Assembly: GCA_918807975.1 (NCBI GenBank)
Contig: OU964932.1
Location: 1,736,001-1,800,000, forward strand
Direction: 5' to 3'
Length of the DNA: 64,000 nt
From: Aplidium turbinatum
Taxonomy: Eukaryota > Chordata > Ascidiacea > Aplousobranchia > Polyclinidae
The translations under genes and the position numbers were made by a program. How positions within the stretch are numbered: position 1 is the first letter of the stretch; every line of letters starts with the position of its first letter. Below, in pieces: positions 54,666 to 64,000 of this stretch. The notes beneath the pieces are model-generated. The model ran no database searches. It saw only the letters and a list, made by a program, of their open reading frames with translations, and was not told the origin of the DNA.

Positions 54666-55726
54666 TGTAAGGATTTTAACTAACTGTCGTAATTTGTTTA
54701 TATTGAGAGACTCTAAGTCTCTAATTAAAAAAGGATGACTTAGGCTTCTGTCTAGTCTAGGGGTATGACTTCCTACAAAAAAGCAAAACGAATCAAATAG
54801 AATTAAACATTTTTATTAAATCAAAGTTACAAATTCAGGAAATTGAAAAATATATCTAACTAATTTAATTTATTGCAACAAGTGTCAGAATAGCGACATT
54901 CTCCAGTCGTGAATTTAACATTTTTGGTTCTGCCCAGTCGCTATATAAAATCTCTGTTTTATATATGTTATCAGCATTTTCCAATTCCCCGCTTCTCTCA
55001 TAATATGGTGCCTTTTTATCAGTAGCCTAATAGCCTATCGTGAGAATTATTAAGCGAACCCAGTTACACAATTATATCGCTTCAGAAATACGTTTTTGGT
55101 GAGCTAATTCTGTGAGAGTGGCATTTCTGGGAAAGCTTGGCCTAGATTCCGTGAGAACGTTTGGGTTTTGAATTTGCAGCGTTGAAATGCATTTTGCAAT
55201 TCTGATAAGTTTCGGTTAACTGTTAAAATATAAATTTTTAGTTAAAAACATGGTACATGTTACACACTTCCTCCTTACGGCAAAATAACAGGTAATTCAT
55301 ATCACAATAAGCGGTTATACAAGATGCAAACTATGTAGCCTACAGGTGTACAGATGTGTGGTTATAAGATACTTTACAACAAAATTAACAATTGTAGTCT
55401 AACACCTTAGTAGGGGAAGACGCATGACCCCCCTCCTTTCGTGGGATGAGGAGATTAAACGCACACATAAGCAAGTAGATGACACATACTGAACTTATTG
55501 AATTATACTGTAGCAGGGGTAACACTCGTTTATCATGAGAGATAAGGCGATGTCGTATGTTCCCTGGAAGCCCTTTGGCTTAGGACGATATACACAAATT
55601 GCAGTTTCAGGGGTAACACTCGATTATCATAAGAGATAAGGCGATGTCTTAAGTTCCCTGGGAGCCATTTTGGCTTATTTGGCAAGGCAGCAGTGGCTTA
55701 ACTAATGGCTTTGGGTACATGTTACA
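54666..55726. mobile_element. Solo-LTR-like insertion in the LINE
   Basis: Starts TGTAAGGATTTTAAC and ends GTACATGTTACA, flanked by acgg (54662-54665 and 55727-55730). The LINE sequence is continuous across it. Inside is a roughly 100-bp direct duplication (about 55505-55665, GGGGTAACACTCG). LTR family not identified; no internal region. Confidence 0.6.
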
Positions 55727-55876
55727 ACGGTATCAAACGCTTTTGGTAAATCAAGAAATAACAGGTAAACGTAATGATTTTTTTTCTTTGAGTTCAATTA
55801 ATCTTTCATAAAGATTACTTATTGCTAACGTTGCAGAATGTCCTTCCCTAAATCCATATTGTTGGTCATTAATCAC

Positions 55877-56219
55877 TGTTCCCGAGGCTCATTTGCTTAA
55901 TTGCTTCTGCGCACGCGTAGCCTAACCTAATTCGTTAGCGCTTTACCTGTGGGGAAGGTGCTTCCTCAAAGGTAGAGCCAGTATTGTTTCGCTGTTTACT
56001 TTCAATCACTTCAGTTTTTTGTTAATACCGTCCGGATGGCTGAGATCTTTTGGTGTTGATACTGTTTGGTGTTTGTGAAGAACTATTTTTATCCTTTAAA
56101 AAGAAAAAAAAATAAGCTTCAAAGAGTTGTGCGTTGAAGGAAGTTTTAGAAAAGGATAGGGAGACTTACAATACAAGCTTCCTAAATTTGAAAGTCTTCT
56201 TAAGCAACCTTACGATCCA
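55877..56219. mobile_element. Second solo-LTR-like insertion in the LINE
   Basis: Starts TGTTCCCGAGG and ends TTACGATCCA, flanked by atcac (55872-55876 and 56220-56224). The LINE reading (DKFNV-INDQQYG) continues across it. A distinct LTR family from the one at 54666; no internal region. Confidence 0.6.
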
Positions 56220-56507
56220 ATCACATTGAATTTGTCAAGAAAGTTCACCAAGCGTTTGTAAATAATTGTTTCTGAAAGTTTGCTAATATTTGAAAGCAAG
56301 AAAATAGGACTGTAGGCTAATTAATTGGATCTGCTTTTGCGTTTTTCTTGAAAACGGGAATAACTTTTGCAGTTTTTAGAGCGTCAGGAAATATTCCTTG
56401 TATCAAGCATGCATTAAAAAGTTTAGATAAATGAGCTACAATAATACTTTTTGTGTTTTTGATAACTTTAACATTCGAGAAGAGATGTCATCTGGTCCAT
56501 CCGATTT

Positions 56508-56590
56508 TTTGTCGTTTGACATTTGGTCGACAAGACATTTGGTCGGCAAGACATTTGGTCGACAAGACATTTGGTCGACAGGACATTTGG
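56508..56590. repeat. ACATTTGGTCGAC minisatellite
   Basis: Five units of about 17 bases (GACATTTGGTCGACAA with small changes) run directly into a telomere-like tract. Confidence 0.85.
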
Positions 56591-56632
56591 GTTAGGGTTG
56601 GGTTAGGTTAGGGTTAGAGTTAAGGTTAGGGT
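56586..56632. repeat. Degenerate telomere-like tract
   Basis: A run of GGGTTAGGGTT, GGGTTAGG and TTAGGGTTAG words on the plus strand. It matches the TTAGGG telomere repeat of most animals with mutations; interstitial, not a chromosome end. Confidence 0.7.
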
Positions 56633-56639
56633 GAGACTG

Positions 56640-57179
56640 TCGCTACAGATAGGGTTAAAGGTATTGCTTCACCTGAATTGTAACCTCATTGCAATCCTGT
56701 GTAAAGAATTTTAGACTGTAGCTGTTGTCGAAATTCCATCGGATTACTTGGCAAAAATTGGTATGTACATTGTAATTATGTGAATTTTATTGTTGATTTA
56801 ATGTTGTTCACACTATCTGATTCGGTAAACCGCTAAGATCGACGCATAATCACGATAGATGTAGCAATGTAAAAACTCACATTAATCATTATTGCCTTGT
56901 AGTTTTAGGCAAATGCGCGATGCGTGCTTTTATGTTGTTTCAGAAAACGACTTCTCATCACTCCTGTTCTGGTTACTCGAAATTGTGGTTTGAGAGATTG
57001 GTAACAAAAACGTCAAGTTTCATTGTAATTTAGCTCCAAATCAATAAACCATTTACATCTATATTCGACAACAGTCGGGTTGCCTTTGCGGTCGAGCCTC
57101 GTGATATAGAATAATATCACAATCAGTGTGATCCGGGTAGGCGCTGGAACAGTACATTTCAGCGCCTACCTGGAGAACC
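56640..57179. other. No gene seen
   Basis: No recognisable feature; the minus ORF at 57059-57370 is largely the shadow of the LINE reading on the plus strand. Confidence 0.4.
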
Positions 57180-57605
57180 GCAGCGACTGAAATCAAGACG
57201 CCCATTTGTGCCCGCCGCACGACAGCTTCTGAACAACGTTGAAGATCTTGGAATAAGTGCGGCACATTGGACGAACTACACATGGAACACGGAGTGGCAA
57301 AACAACACCTCCCGACTCCGTGATTTCCTACCCGACGTCGATCCCCACCCTCCGGGAATGTCCCTCGCAAGACTTGCGTGAGTCCGGCTTAACCGCCTAC
57401 GAACCGGCGTCGGTCGCTTTCGTTCAAACATGTGCAGATGGGGCCTGGCTCCCTCACCGGGATGCGAGTGTGGTGCCACAGACCAGACAGTAGACCATGT
57501 CGTCCATGACTGCCCAATCCATCAACCACCACATGGAACGCTTGGACTGAACACCCTGGATGACGAGACTGTCGAGTGGCTGATGACCTCATGCCCAAAC
57601 ATATA
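57180..57605 (+). pseudogene. LINE (I/Jockey-like) C-terminal fragment
   Basis: The plus strand encodes HWTNYTWNTEWQNNTSRLR, then VRLNRLRTGVGRFRSNMCRW. The Cys-rich end follows (CECGATDQTVDHVVHDCPI, then LDDETVEWLMTSCPNI and a stop). One in-frame stop lies between the two parts. This is the conserved zinc-knuckle C-terminus found in many animal LINEs. GAAGAAGTG follows the stop, as in a LINE tail. The longer minus-strand ORFs here are shadows. Confidence 0.85.
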
Positions 57606-57609
57606 GTCC

Positions 57610-59136
57610 GGAAGAAAGCTCATAGGACGAAGAAGTGTGATCTAACTTAGCCTAATTTTGACCGACAAGTAAAGATTTGTTTTCGATTTTCTTGATTTTT
57701 ATTTGAAGATTTGTTTTCGAGCCAATGACGATGCTAGCTCAAACTATTTTAATAATGCTAAAATCATAATTGTTTCAAAAAATATTTCATGGTTGAAGCA
57801 TATTGTATCAACAAGAGTTTAAAATTGTAAGATATTACCAGAATTTGATTTGTAGAAGTTTATATCACCATTGACCAACTTTTTCTGGCGGAGAGTAAAA
57901 ATAAATTACTACAACAACTGACAAATATTATGATGCAATCTAAAAGTAACTCCAAAGAAATTTATTTTTGTAAGCGACCACAAGAAAGGCTTTACTGCGC
58001 AGTCTTGCAGCTTTGATCATGAATATAATTACAAGCCTACATAGGCTGTTCAATCGGTTTTGAAGGTGGCCACGGCTTTGAGTCATGGTGAATCGTAAAT
58101 AATTCTTTACAAATTTCTATGCCCTAAAACTAGGTTTTCAACTCGTAACCGTTGGAGGCACCAGTTTACATCAAAAATTTCAAAGCAACAAAAGTATTTG
58201 GAAAAGTGTTTCGAAAGTTGCATTCAATGATTTCGTTGAGTAGAGATCATGGCCTGGGGTGTTCCGGCTTGCAGCTCAAGTTTGCTGCATAGGTTTCTTT
58301 CAAAAGTACCAACCCAAAATGTCTTTTCCACAACTTGTTTAAATTTATTCCACATGCCTGCAGCTGTACATCAGACATACCGGTACGATGAAGTTTTCAT
58401 AGATCTTTAAACTTATCAATGATATGTTTTGAGTTTGTTGATACAGTTGTTAATTGATCAACACCTAGCGAATATGTTACAACATACAGTACAATAGAAT
58501 AAACTTTGTTTGTTTAATTGAGCTAGTGAAGCGCGGTTTGAAGTGAAGCTAGCGGAAAAAATGAAGTTCAACGTGGATATTACTCCGTATATAAAACATT
58601 TAAAGTGGGTTATTATTTTCAGCTTAAATCTATAGGACTTTCCTCCTGCTTTTGCTTGTGTTCGAATGTCGTGTACAAGTTGTACTGAACATACATTGGT
58701 ATGTCCACGCGGGATTTGGCCACGAAGGTGAAGAAGGACCACTTAGATTTAACTAATTTGAACAGAAAAAGTGCCATTAAAGACCATAGGCTATATTCGA
58801 TTGCCAATCATGTTCAAACAACAAACCATCCATGGAATCTTTTAGAGTTTTGCGTAAATGTTTCACCGAATTTGACACTAACACCCACGAGACTTTGGTC
58901 ATAAAATTCTGCAATCTTCGCCTCAATACGCAGTTGTTTGCCGCAGGCGCTTCCTATCTGCTTAACGTCTTTTCTATTTATTTTCAATGTAGCCTAGATG
59001 TAAAATCAGTTATTTTTCGTTACTTGTTAAATGCCGTGTTATTGCTTGGTTTTATCTGTCTATGGTTGAAGCGGAGTTGTTGGAACGTTCCGTCCCTAGA
59101 AAAATCAAATCTTTTTATTTTCAATTCATAGTTCCT
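57610..59136. other. No gene seen
   Basis: About 1.5 kb of AT-rich DNA. The ORFs near 58458-59131 (62-99 codons, both strands) show no recognisable motif. No terminal repeats were found. Confidence 0.45.
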
Positions 59137-59626
59137 GTATAGTTCAGGCCCTTAGGGGCAAAAATGAGCATCTTTAGGCTACACGTGTTACACGTTGTTT
59201 TTTTGCATTTTTTTGTAGTTGATGAATCTAACTTCAATTTTAGTGGGTGCCGCAACTTTTTGGGTCACGTGATCACCCTCAAATAGGGGGTTTCCCCCAA
59301 GTCAATTTTGAGCTCTTTTCACGGCATTTTTATGCAATTAGATACGTTATTTTTTTACATTTGGACTGACTGCCACTACAAAATACACGAGATTAAAATC
59401 ACACAAAATTATGTTATTAATGACGTCATTGTGACGTCATGTATTAATTTTTTGCTTGTTTTTTTCTTATTGTAATCGCTTGTTTGTTGTTGGTGTTACT
59501 TTTTTGGTTACAATAAGTTACCAATGGTTTTTCAACTGATTTGATTAGTATTGAGTGTCAGTACTAACATATTCAAAAATCTTAAGGAATCCAACTTCCG
59601 GAAAGTGGTTATTTTCAGGATAGCTT

Positions 59627-59985
59627 CCAAGATGGCCGCCAAACCATTGAACAAAACAGTAAATTGACCATAACTCGGTCATCATATGACCAAAACATGT
59701 AGTTTTGGTGTCTATATCTAGGTTTTTATACCCTGTGAAGTCAATGAGACTATTCTCAGAATTGTTGAATTATCTGATAGCCTATAAATTCAATATGGCA
59801 AACCAAGATGGCCGCTAAACCATTAAAATAACAGTAAATTGACCATAACTAGGTTATCATATGACCAAAACGTGTAGTTTTGGTGTCTATATCTATGCTT
59901 TTATACCTTGTGAAGTCAATGAGCCATTCTCAGAATTGTTAAATTATCTGATAGCCTATAAATTCAATATGGCAATCCAAGATAG
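59627..59985. repeat. Tandem repeat, two units of about 175 bp
   Basis: Each unit starts with CAAGATGGCCGC and contains AGTAAATTGACCATAACT, TAGTTTTGGTGTCTATATCT and GATAGCCTATAAATTC. A third unit is only begun (CAAGATAGCTGCC). It lies inside the left part of the Academ-like element. Confidence 0.85.
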
Positions 59986-60199
59986 CTGCCAAAACAATTA
60001 AAAATGTACAATAACAATGTATTGTTTATTAATAAACCCGGTAAATTTCTATATATATTTGGGTTAACTGAGCAGACATAAAGAGCTCATACGATGTGGT
60101 CATGTAGACTCTTGACATAATCAGCGTAAAGAAAGCAAATGGATCAAGTATTACTAATGCTCATCGCTGTCACTCTCGATGTCATCGTCTGTAATTATG

Positions 60200-61470
60200 T
60201 GATTGCTGTATGGACACATGAATCAGTTTGGCATGGTCCACATCCAGCATGGTATGGTAGCACATATCTCCGGCAACTACAGTGAGGTGAACACGATTCG
60301 CAATTGCAGTGATCATTTTCAGTAGGTTGTCCGGGGCAGCTTTCATGTCCGTCATGATTGGAACCATCTGATTATTGTCTACTTTCCATCCCCAGTCTAG
60401 AGCATCCATACCATCGTCAGTAGCCTACCCATCCTGACCATAATCTGGTAGTAAACTCTGAGGCAGTGGAATTTTGTAAAGGATGATGTAGGTGGCAAAC
60501 GTTCAGGGTGAACAAAGGATTTGGCTGTTTTAATTTTCTTGACCAATGTATTGTATCGCTGTGTTTCTAGGTTACTACTGCCATCGTTGCCAAACATAAC
60601 GGTCATAGCTTTGTTTCCAAGATCCTTAATGATGTGGTCTGTCTGATTTGGGAGAATAAAGCAATTTGCACATTCTTTGATTATTGGTTGACTTTTTACT
60701 AGTTCCTTGAAAGCGTCTTCTTCCCGATACCAAATATCCTTGACGTTGAATCACAACCGGTAAATGAAGAGGAGCTGTAAGCATAATCATGTCTGGTCCG
60801 ATGATTGCTTTAAGTTTGTTGATGTCTTGTATCTTGGTTGCGTAAGTCTTTTCATAGCGGAAGTAGAGGTCTTTAATGTCTGAGTTAGTGTCAGCATAGC
60901 GTAGTATCAATATTAAAAGGTCCGAGTCTTCACCAATTAAAGTCGTACTATGTCGATGAGGGCTGTCCATCTGCCGTCTTGACGATGTCAACATCTGCGA
61001 CACCTGGAGCGTTCATCACACTGCAGCTTCTATTCCTCAGCTGAACAGAAATTAATCCTTCCTTGTTGGAAGCTCGAGGCAAGAACTGCTCCTTCTTTCC
61101 AATGAACTGGGTGTCTACAGTAAAGTGAACAACCGGGTGGACGTTCATGCCGCGTCTTTGATGGGTATTGTCTTTGATAGACGGACCACCATATCCATCA
61201 AAGACCACCGTTGCTAAGCGATAATGACGAATGGTAAAATCTGCATACGACTGTGCAATAGACCCATAACTGTCTCCAGTTTCCATGGCACTCGATGCAA
61301 CAAGAACCCTCCATCAAAGACGTAGTGATCGGTTTTCGAGGCAGATTCTTTCACTACTTCATAATCGGCTGACATCACACTGCTGGCATGTTCTGTGATG
61401 GCAGTAGCTATTTGAGGCTTATCTTCTGCAAGAAACAGGGTCTGGATGTTACGTGGCTGTCACAAGTAAT
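60200..61470 (-). pseudogene. XPG/Cys8-type transposon protein remnant, minus strand
   Basis: Reading from 61470 down: FDGGFLLHRVPW, SIAQSYADFTIRHYRLATVV, RHSTTLIGEDSDLLILIL (acidic PIN/XPG-like motif), NIDLYFRYEK-like stretch, ERLPPTSSFTKFHCLRVYYQ, LDWGWKVDNNQMVPI and a Cys-rich end (HCNCESC, HCSC, GCGPC). The pieces lie in different frames, with several frame changes. One is explained by a 5-bp GGCTA insertion near 60422, between VRMG and TDDGMDALDWGW. The protein would act with the element's transposase; its exact role is unknown to me. N-terminal part missing. Confidence 0.6.
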
Positions 61471-61479
61471 ACTCGTCTT

Positions 61480-62491
61480 CCTCTCAATTGGTCTGAGTTT
61501 TTGGGAAATGACAGCAACAAAACTGCGTTATATCAACTGGTTCAACAAGCTGTGAACTTCAGTCGATCCAAACTTGTTTACGATTGTTGTAACATCGTTA
61601 GATACAGCTCTTAACAATCAAACATTGGACACGTCTGAGGTTTCCCCATGTGATCACGAAGAGGCAGACACCCGTATGTTTCTCCATGTGAAACATGGAA
61701 AATCCGATGCCATAGTCAAAACAGTAGATACTGATGTGGTAATCATTGCAATTTCGTGTTTTGACAAGTTAGAAATCTGTAAACTATGGGTTGAATTTGG
61801 AGTTGGAGAAAAAAATCGCTTTATTCCAATCCATGATATTGTTTCATCTTCACCTCAATCTCCGATGATTTGCGCTTCTTTACTATTGTTTTATGCTATC
61901 ACAATTTGTGATACTGTTTCGTCTTTGGAAAAAAAGGCTTGGGATTGTTGGATGCTTAATCTTACCGCAATGTGTGGCTTATTTAACTCTCTGAATTTCT
62001 CAAGCTCACCTAGTTCTATAAATGACATACAAAAGTATGTCATAGTTCTTTATGGCAATGGTCCTACTATCACAGATGTAGACGAATGCCGTTATATGAT
62101 GTTTACCAATGGTTGCACTATTGAAAAGCTGCCACCAACGTCAGCTGCTTTGATGCAACATACACGCAGAGCGATACATCAAGCTGAAATACGGAAATCA
62201 AGCCTCGTAAATGTTCAGCAACTACCTTCTCCTTTAGCTTGGGGTTGGAAACATAATGATGCAAATCAGCTTGTTCCGTTTTGTCAGTCTACTTGTGGCA
62301 CTCGATGTTCCTGTAAGAAAAAATCCATAAAATGCACAAGTCTTTGTTCATGCGAGTACGAAACATGCAACTCGACCACAAAATATCCAATCCTCTCTGA
62401 TGTTTCATCTTCAATCCACATTGACGTTTCATCTCCAATCCACACTGATCATTCAAGAAATGCTTTTGACTTTCTAAACTCTATCTTGTAG
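61480..62491 (+). pseudogene. XPG/Cys8-type transposon protein remnant, plus strand
   Basis: The long frame at 61574-62491 (305 codons) encodes PCDHEEADTRMFLHVKHGK, KTVDTDVVIIAISCFDKL (acidic motif) and FGVGEKNRFIPIHDI. It then encodes a decayed GCDTVS-type box (ITICDTVSSLEKKAWDCW), EKLPPTSAALMQHTRRAIHQ, LAWGWKHNDANQLVPF and an eight-cysteine end (FCQSTCGTRCSCKKKSIKCT, SLCSCEYETC). Upstream similarity (LNWSEFLGNDSNKTALYQLV) continues to about 61480 in another frame. It is homologous to, but clearly different from, the minus-strand remnant; the two meet head to head with almost no spacer. Broken at least once. Confidence 0.65.
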
Positions 62492-63419
62492 ATTGAAAAA
62501 ACTTGTCGTACACGAATTTTTTTAACATCAAATTACGTTTGGTAGGAATTTAACATCGAAAACCGCTAGTTTTTTTTTATCTTGAATTAACAGTGTTAAG
62601 ACTCTGACATTGCATCATCTGGGGTCGTGTATTAATTTGATTTGTAGATCATAATTAGGCCTACATATTATTTTAAATTTTAAAGTGGCATGACCAAAAG
62701 GGAAATTCCCCCCTGGTAGCTGCTCTTCTAGTTATTCCCTTGATGACGTCGTTATTGCGTCATACTGTACTGGAATTATTGTTATTGCTTGCAATTGTAA
62801 AATTTTAAGCATTTGCAAAACTTATAATGGGAGTATTTGATCGCTTTTTTCGGAATAAACTTACCTTTGGTTCTTGAATTTGAAGTTGTCTAGTTTTAAT
62901 AATGTAATGATGACGTCATAAAAGATGCAATTATGACGAAACTACTTTTAGGAATTGTGAAATGGTTTTAGTAACCGGTACTCCAACTAAAACCAACAGC
63001 AAACGACCAAAATAGGTTAAAAAAGCAAAAAAATATATGTGATGACGTCACAATGACGTCATCAATCAAATTATTTTGTGTTTATTTTGTCTCACTTATT
63101 TGTATATGCTTTTTAAGTTAAAATGTGCAAAAATCAAATATGTAATTGCACAGAAATGACGTAAAAAGAGCTGAAACGTGATTTCTGGGGAAATCCCCGA
63201 TTCGGGGGTGATCACGTGACCCAAAAAGTTGCGGCACCCACTAAAATCAAAGTTGGGTTGATCAACTGCAAAAAAACAACGTGTAACACGTTTAGCCTAA
63301 AGATTCCCCTAAGGGCCTGAACTAGTAACAACAACTTAGGTTTGCGAATAGCCTGGCCTACTCTTCCTAGCTTCCCTTAACTTTGATTACATTTTTATAA
63401 GTTGATTGGTTAGTTTGGT

Positions 63420-63733
63420 TTTGAATTTTTATCCTTGTACTGACAAAGCCCTGAATAGGCTTATTCCTGGTAGTTTCGCATATTTATAGAGGCTTTTGAC
63501 TCAGGGCCGGTTACTGAGATTGGCAGAGTGAAGTGTTGTTGTAAAGTTTCCGATTATTGAAGTGTTGTTGCCGGGAAATTATTCCATCTACTGTATTAGG
63601 TGCCGCTGAATGGAGAGCAGTCCTCAGCATGCTTTGCTCAAGCGTACACTGAGAGAGTCGGACTAGCGCCGCTTGATCTCGAAGCTTCTTTTTTCACGAA
63701 GTCACACAAGCTAACCAACTGAGCTATCGGGGC
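63420..63733 (-). repeat. tRNA-derived SINE, full-length minus copy
   Basis: The head starts near 63733 (reverse of CCCCGATAGCTCAGTTGG), the body runs leftward (GGACTGCTCTCCATTCAGC, AATAATTTCCCGG), and it ends near 63420 with an AT-rich tail. Same family as 9940-10254 and 24200-24464. The box B region is slightly degraded. Confidence 0.85.
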
Positions 63734-63886
63734 AGACATCTGGTAGCCACTTTAACAAGTCGAAATTCTGCCACTGAAATTGACTAGAATGCAACCGCCA
63801 ACCAATCATAAGCTACGGTTTAAGTGACGTAAAAAATGGCAAAAAGAAGATCATAGAAAGCAAATTAAGTGATGGATTTTTTGTCA

Positions 63887-63957
63887 GCTGGTTGGCTTAG
63901 GGGTTAGGGCTAGAAAGTAGTCATTTCACTGACGCGTGTTCGATTCTCACCACTGCT
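63887..63957 (+). repeat. tRNA-like stretch, possible second SINE head
   Basis: Box A-like GGCTTAGGGGTTAGG and box B-like GTTCGATTCTC lie at roughly tRNA spacing, but the arms do not fold into a convincing acceptor stem. Probably a tRNA pseudogene or the head of another SINE running out of the window. Confidence 0.35.
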
Positions 63958-64000
63958 ATTGCTCTTTTTCTTCTGTAATTACCAAATATAGTTCAAAACA

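Larger units (their letters stand above)
53660..56530 (-). pseudogene. LINE (Jockey/CR1-like) RT, interrupted copy
   Basis: Minus strand, from high to low coordinates. SDGPDDISSRMLKLSK and GIFPDALKTAKVIPVFK lie near 56500-56370. INDQQYGFREGHSA and LLFLDLPKAFDT are near 55860-55735. YGVPQGSVLGPLFFLLYIND and LFADDIVLF (RT motifs) are near 54530-54420. The C-terminal RSLKFLGPKIWNDLPSEI is near 53690. This is the RT and downstream part of a LINE that copies itself by target-primed reverse transcription. It is 5'-truncated near 56530, has several frame changes, and two LTR-like insertions split it. One frame break is a GCCTA-type 5-bp insertion at about 56313. Confidence 0.88.
59140..63324. mobile_element. 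Academ-like DNA transposon, 4.2 kb, long TIRs
   Basis: The ends TAGTTCAGGCCCTTAGGGG match each other in inverted orientation. Similarity continues inward for about 350 bases on both sides, including TTTTTGGGTCACGTGATCAC and a pair of TGACGTCA words. The flanks are gta on both sides (59137-59139 and 63325-63327), a 3-bp duplication. Inside are two gene remnants reading away from each other, both ending in eight-cysteine motifs after PIN/XPG-like acidic motifs. From memory, Academ elements carry XPG nuclease and Cys8 finger parts and make 3-4-bp duplications. The core transposase region is not seen, so this copy is a defective derivative. Confidence 0.7.

Noticed and set aside
57059-57598. Minus-strand ORFs of 67-103 codons
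   Set aside because: Antisense to a clear LINE C-terminal reading on the plus strand; no motif of their own.
1-64000. Bacterial-type operons, ribosome binding sites or attachment sites
   Set aside because: Nothing supports prokaryotic DNA; all recognisable proteins are animal or animal-transposon types.

Overview
This is animal (metazoan) nuclear DNA, AT-rich and almost entirely built of transposable elements, most of them nested inside one another. TTAGGG-type telomere-like tracts, a tRNA-derived SINE family, many hAT families, an Academ-like transposon, BEL/Pao and Ty3/gypsy elements and several LINEs suggest an invertebrate animal. An invertebrate deuterostome such as a tunicate is only a low-confidence guess. 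I see no bacterial, plasmid or CRISPR features.

The one convincing host-type gene is an intact, intronless 535-codon copy of CYB5R4 (NCB5OR, cytochrome b5 / CS domain / cytochrome b5 reductase fusion) on the minus strand at 27047-28654.

Layout. 1-4318: hAT end, solo BEL-type LTR, LINE C-terminus and a small hAT-like MITE. 4327-8546: three hAT-type elements nested in one another, each with its own 8-bp target duplication. 8556-10870: hAT relics and a SINE inserted in a SINE. 10874-22591: a GGGGA-ended repeat that received a 10.7-kb BEL/Pao retroelement (11160-21812); the BEL copy was itself hit by two hAT elements and a TTAA-flanked MITE, and one of the hATs was hit by a smaller MITE and a LINE. 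22904-26748: hAT relics, a solo LTR, a SINE and a hAT. 27047-28654: CYB5R4. 28880-34200: SINE and LINE fragments plus TIR transposons with 5- or 6-bp duplications. 34645-37305: a hAT with two further nested elements. 37583-47948: the deepest nest, an outer TIR element with a minisatellite arm, then an 8.1-kb hAT, then a GGGGA element, then a young and apparently whole Ty3/gypsy element (39146-44027). 48817-53497: more hATs. 53660-56530: a LINE carrying two solo-LTR-like insertions. 56508-57605: minisatellite, telomere-like tract and LINE end. 59140-63324: a 4.2-kb Academ-like transposon with long TIRs and two head-to-head XPG/Cys8-type gene remnants. 63420-64000: a SINE and a tRNA-like stretch.

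The most interesting pattern runs across element types: the words TAGCCTA/TAGGCTA (about 55 by hand count) and TAGGCCTA (about 9) are heavily over-represented. Where related repeat copies can be compared, the word marks a clean 5-bp insertion that turns TA into TA-GCC-TA. This is the shape expected of excision scars of a TA-targeting (Tc1/mariner-like) transposon. All boundaries and counts were read by eye; no database was searched.
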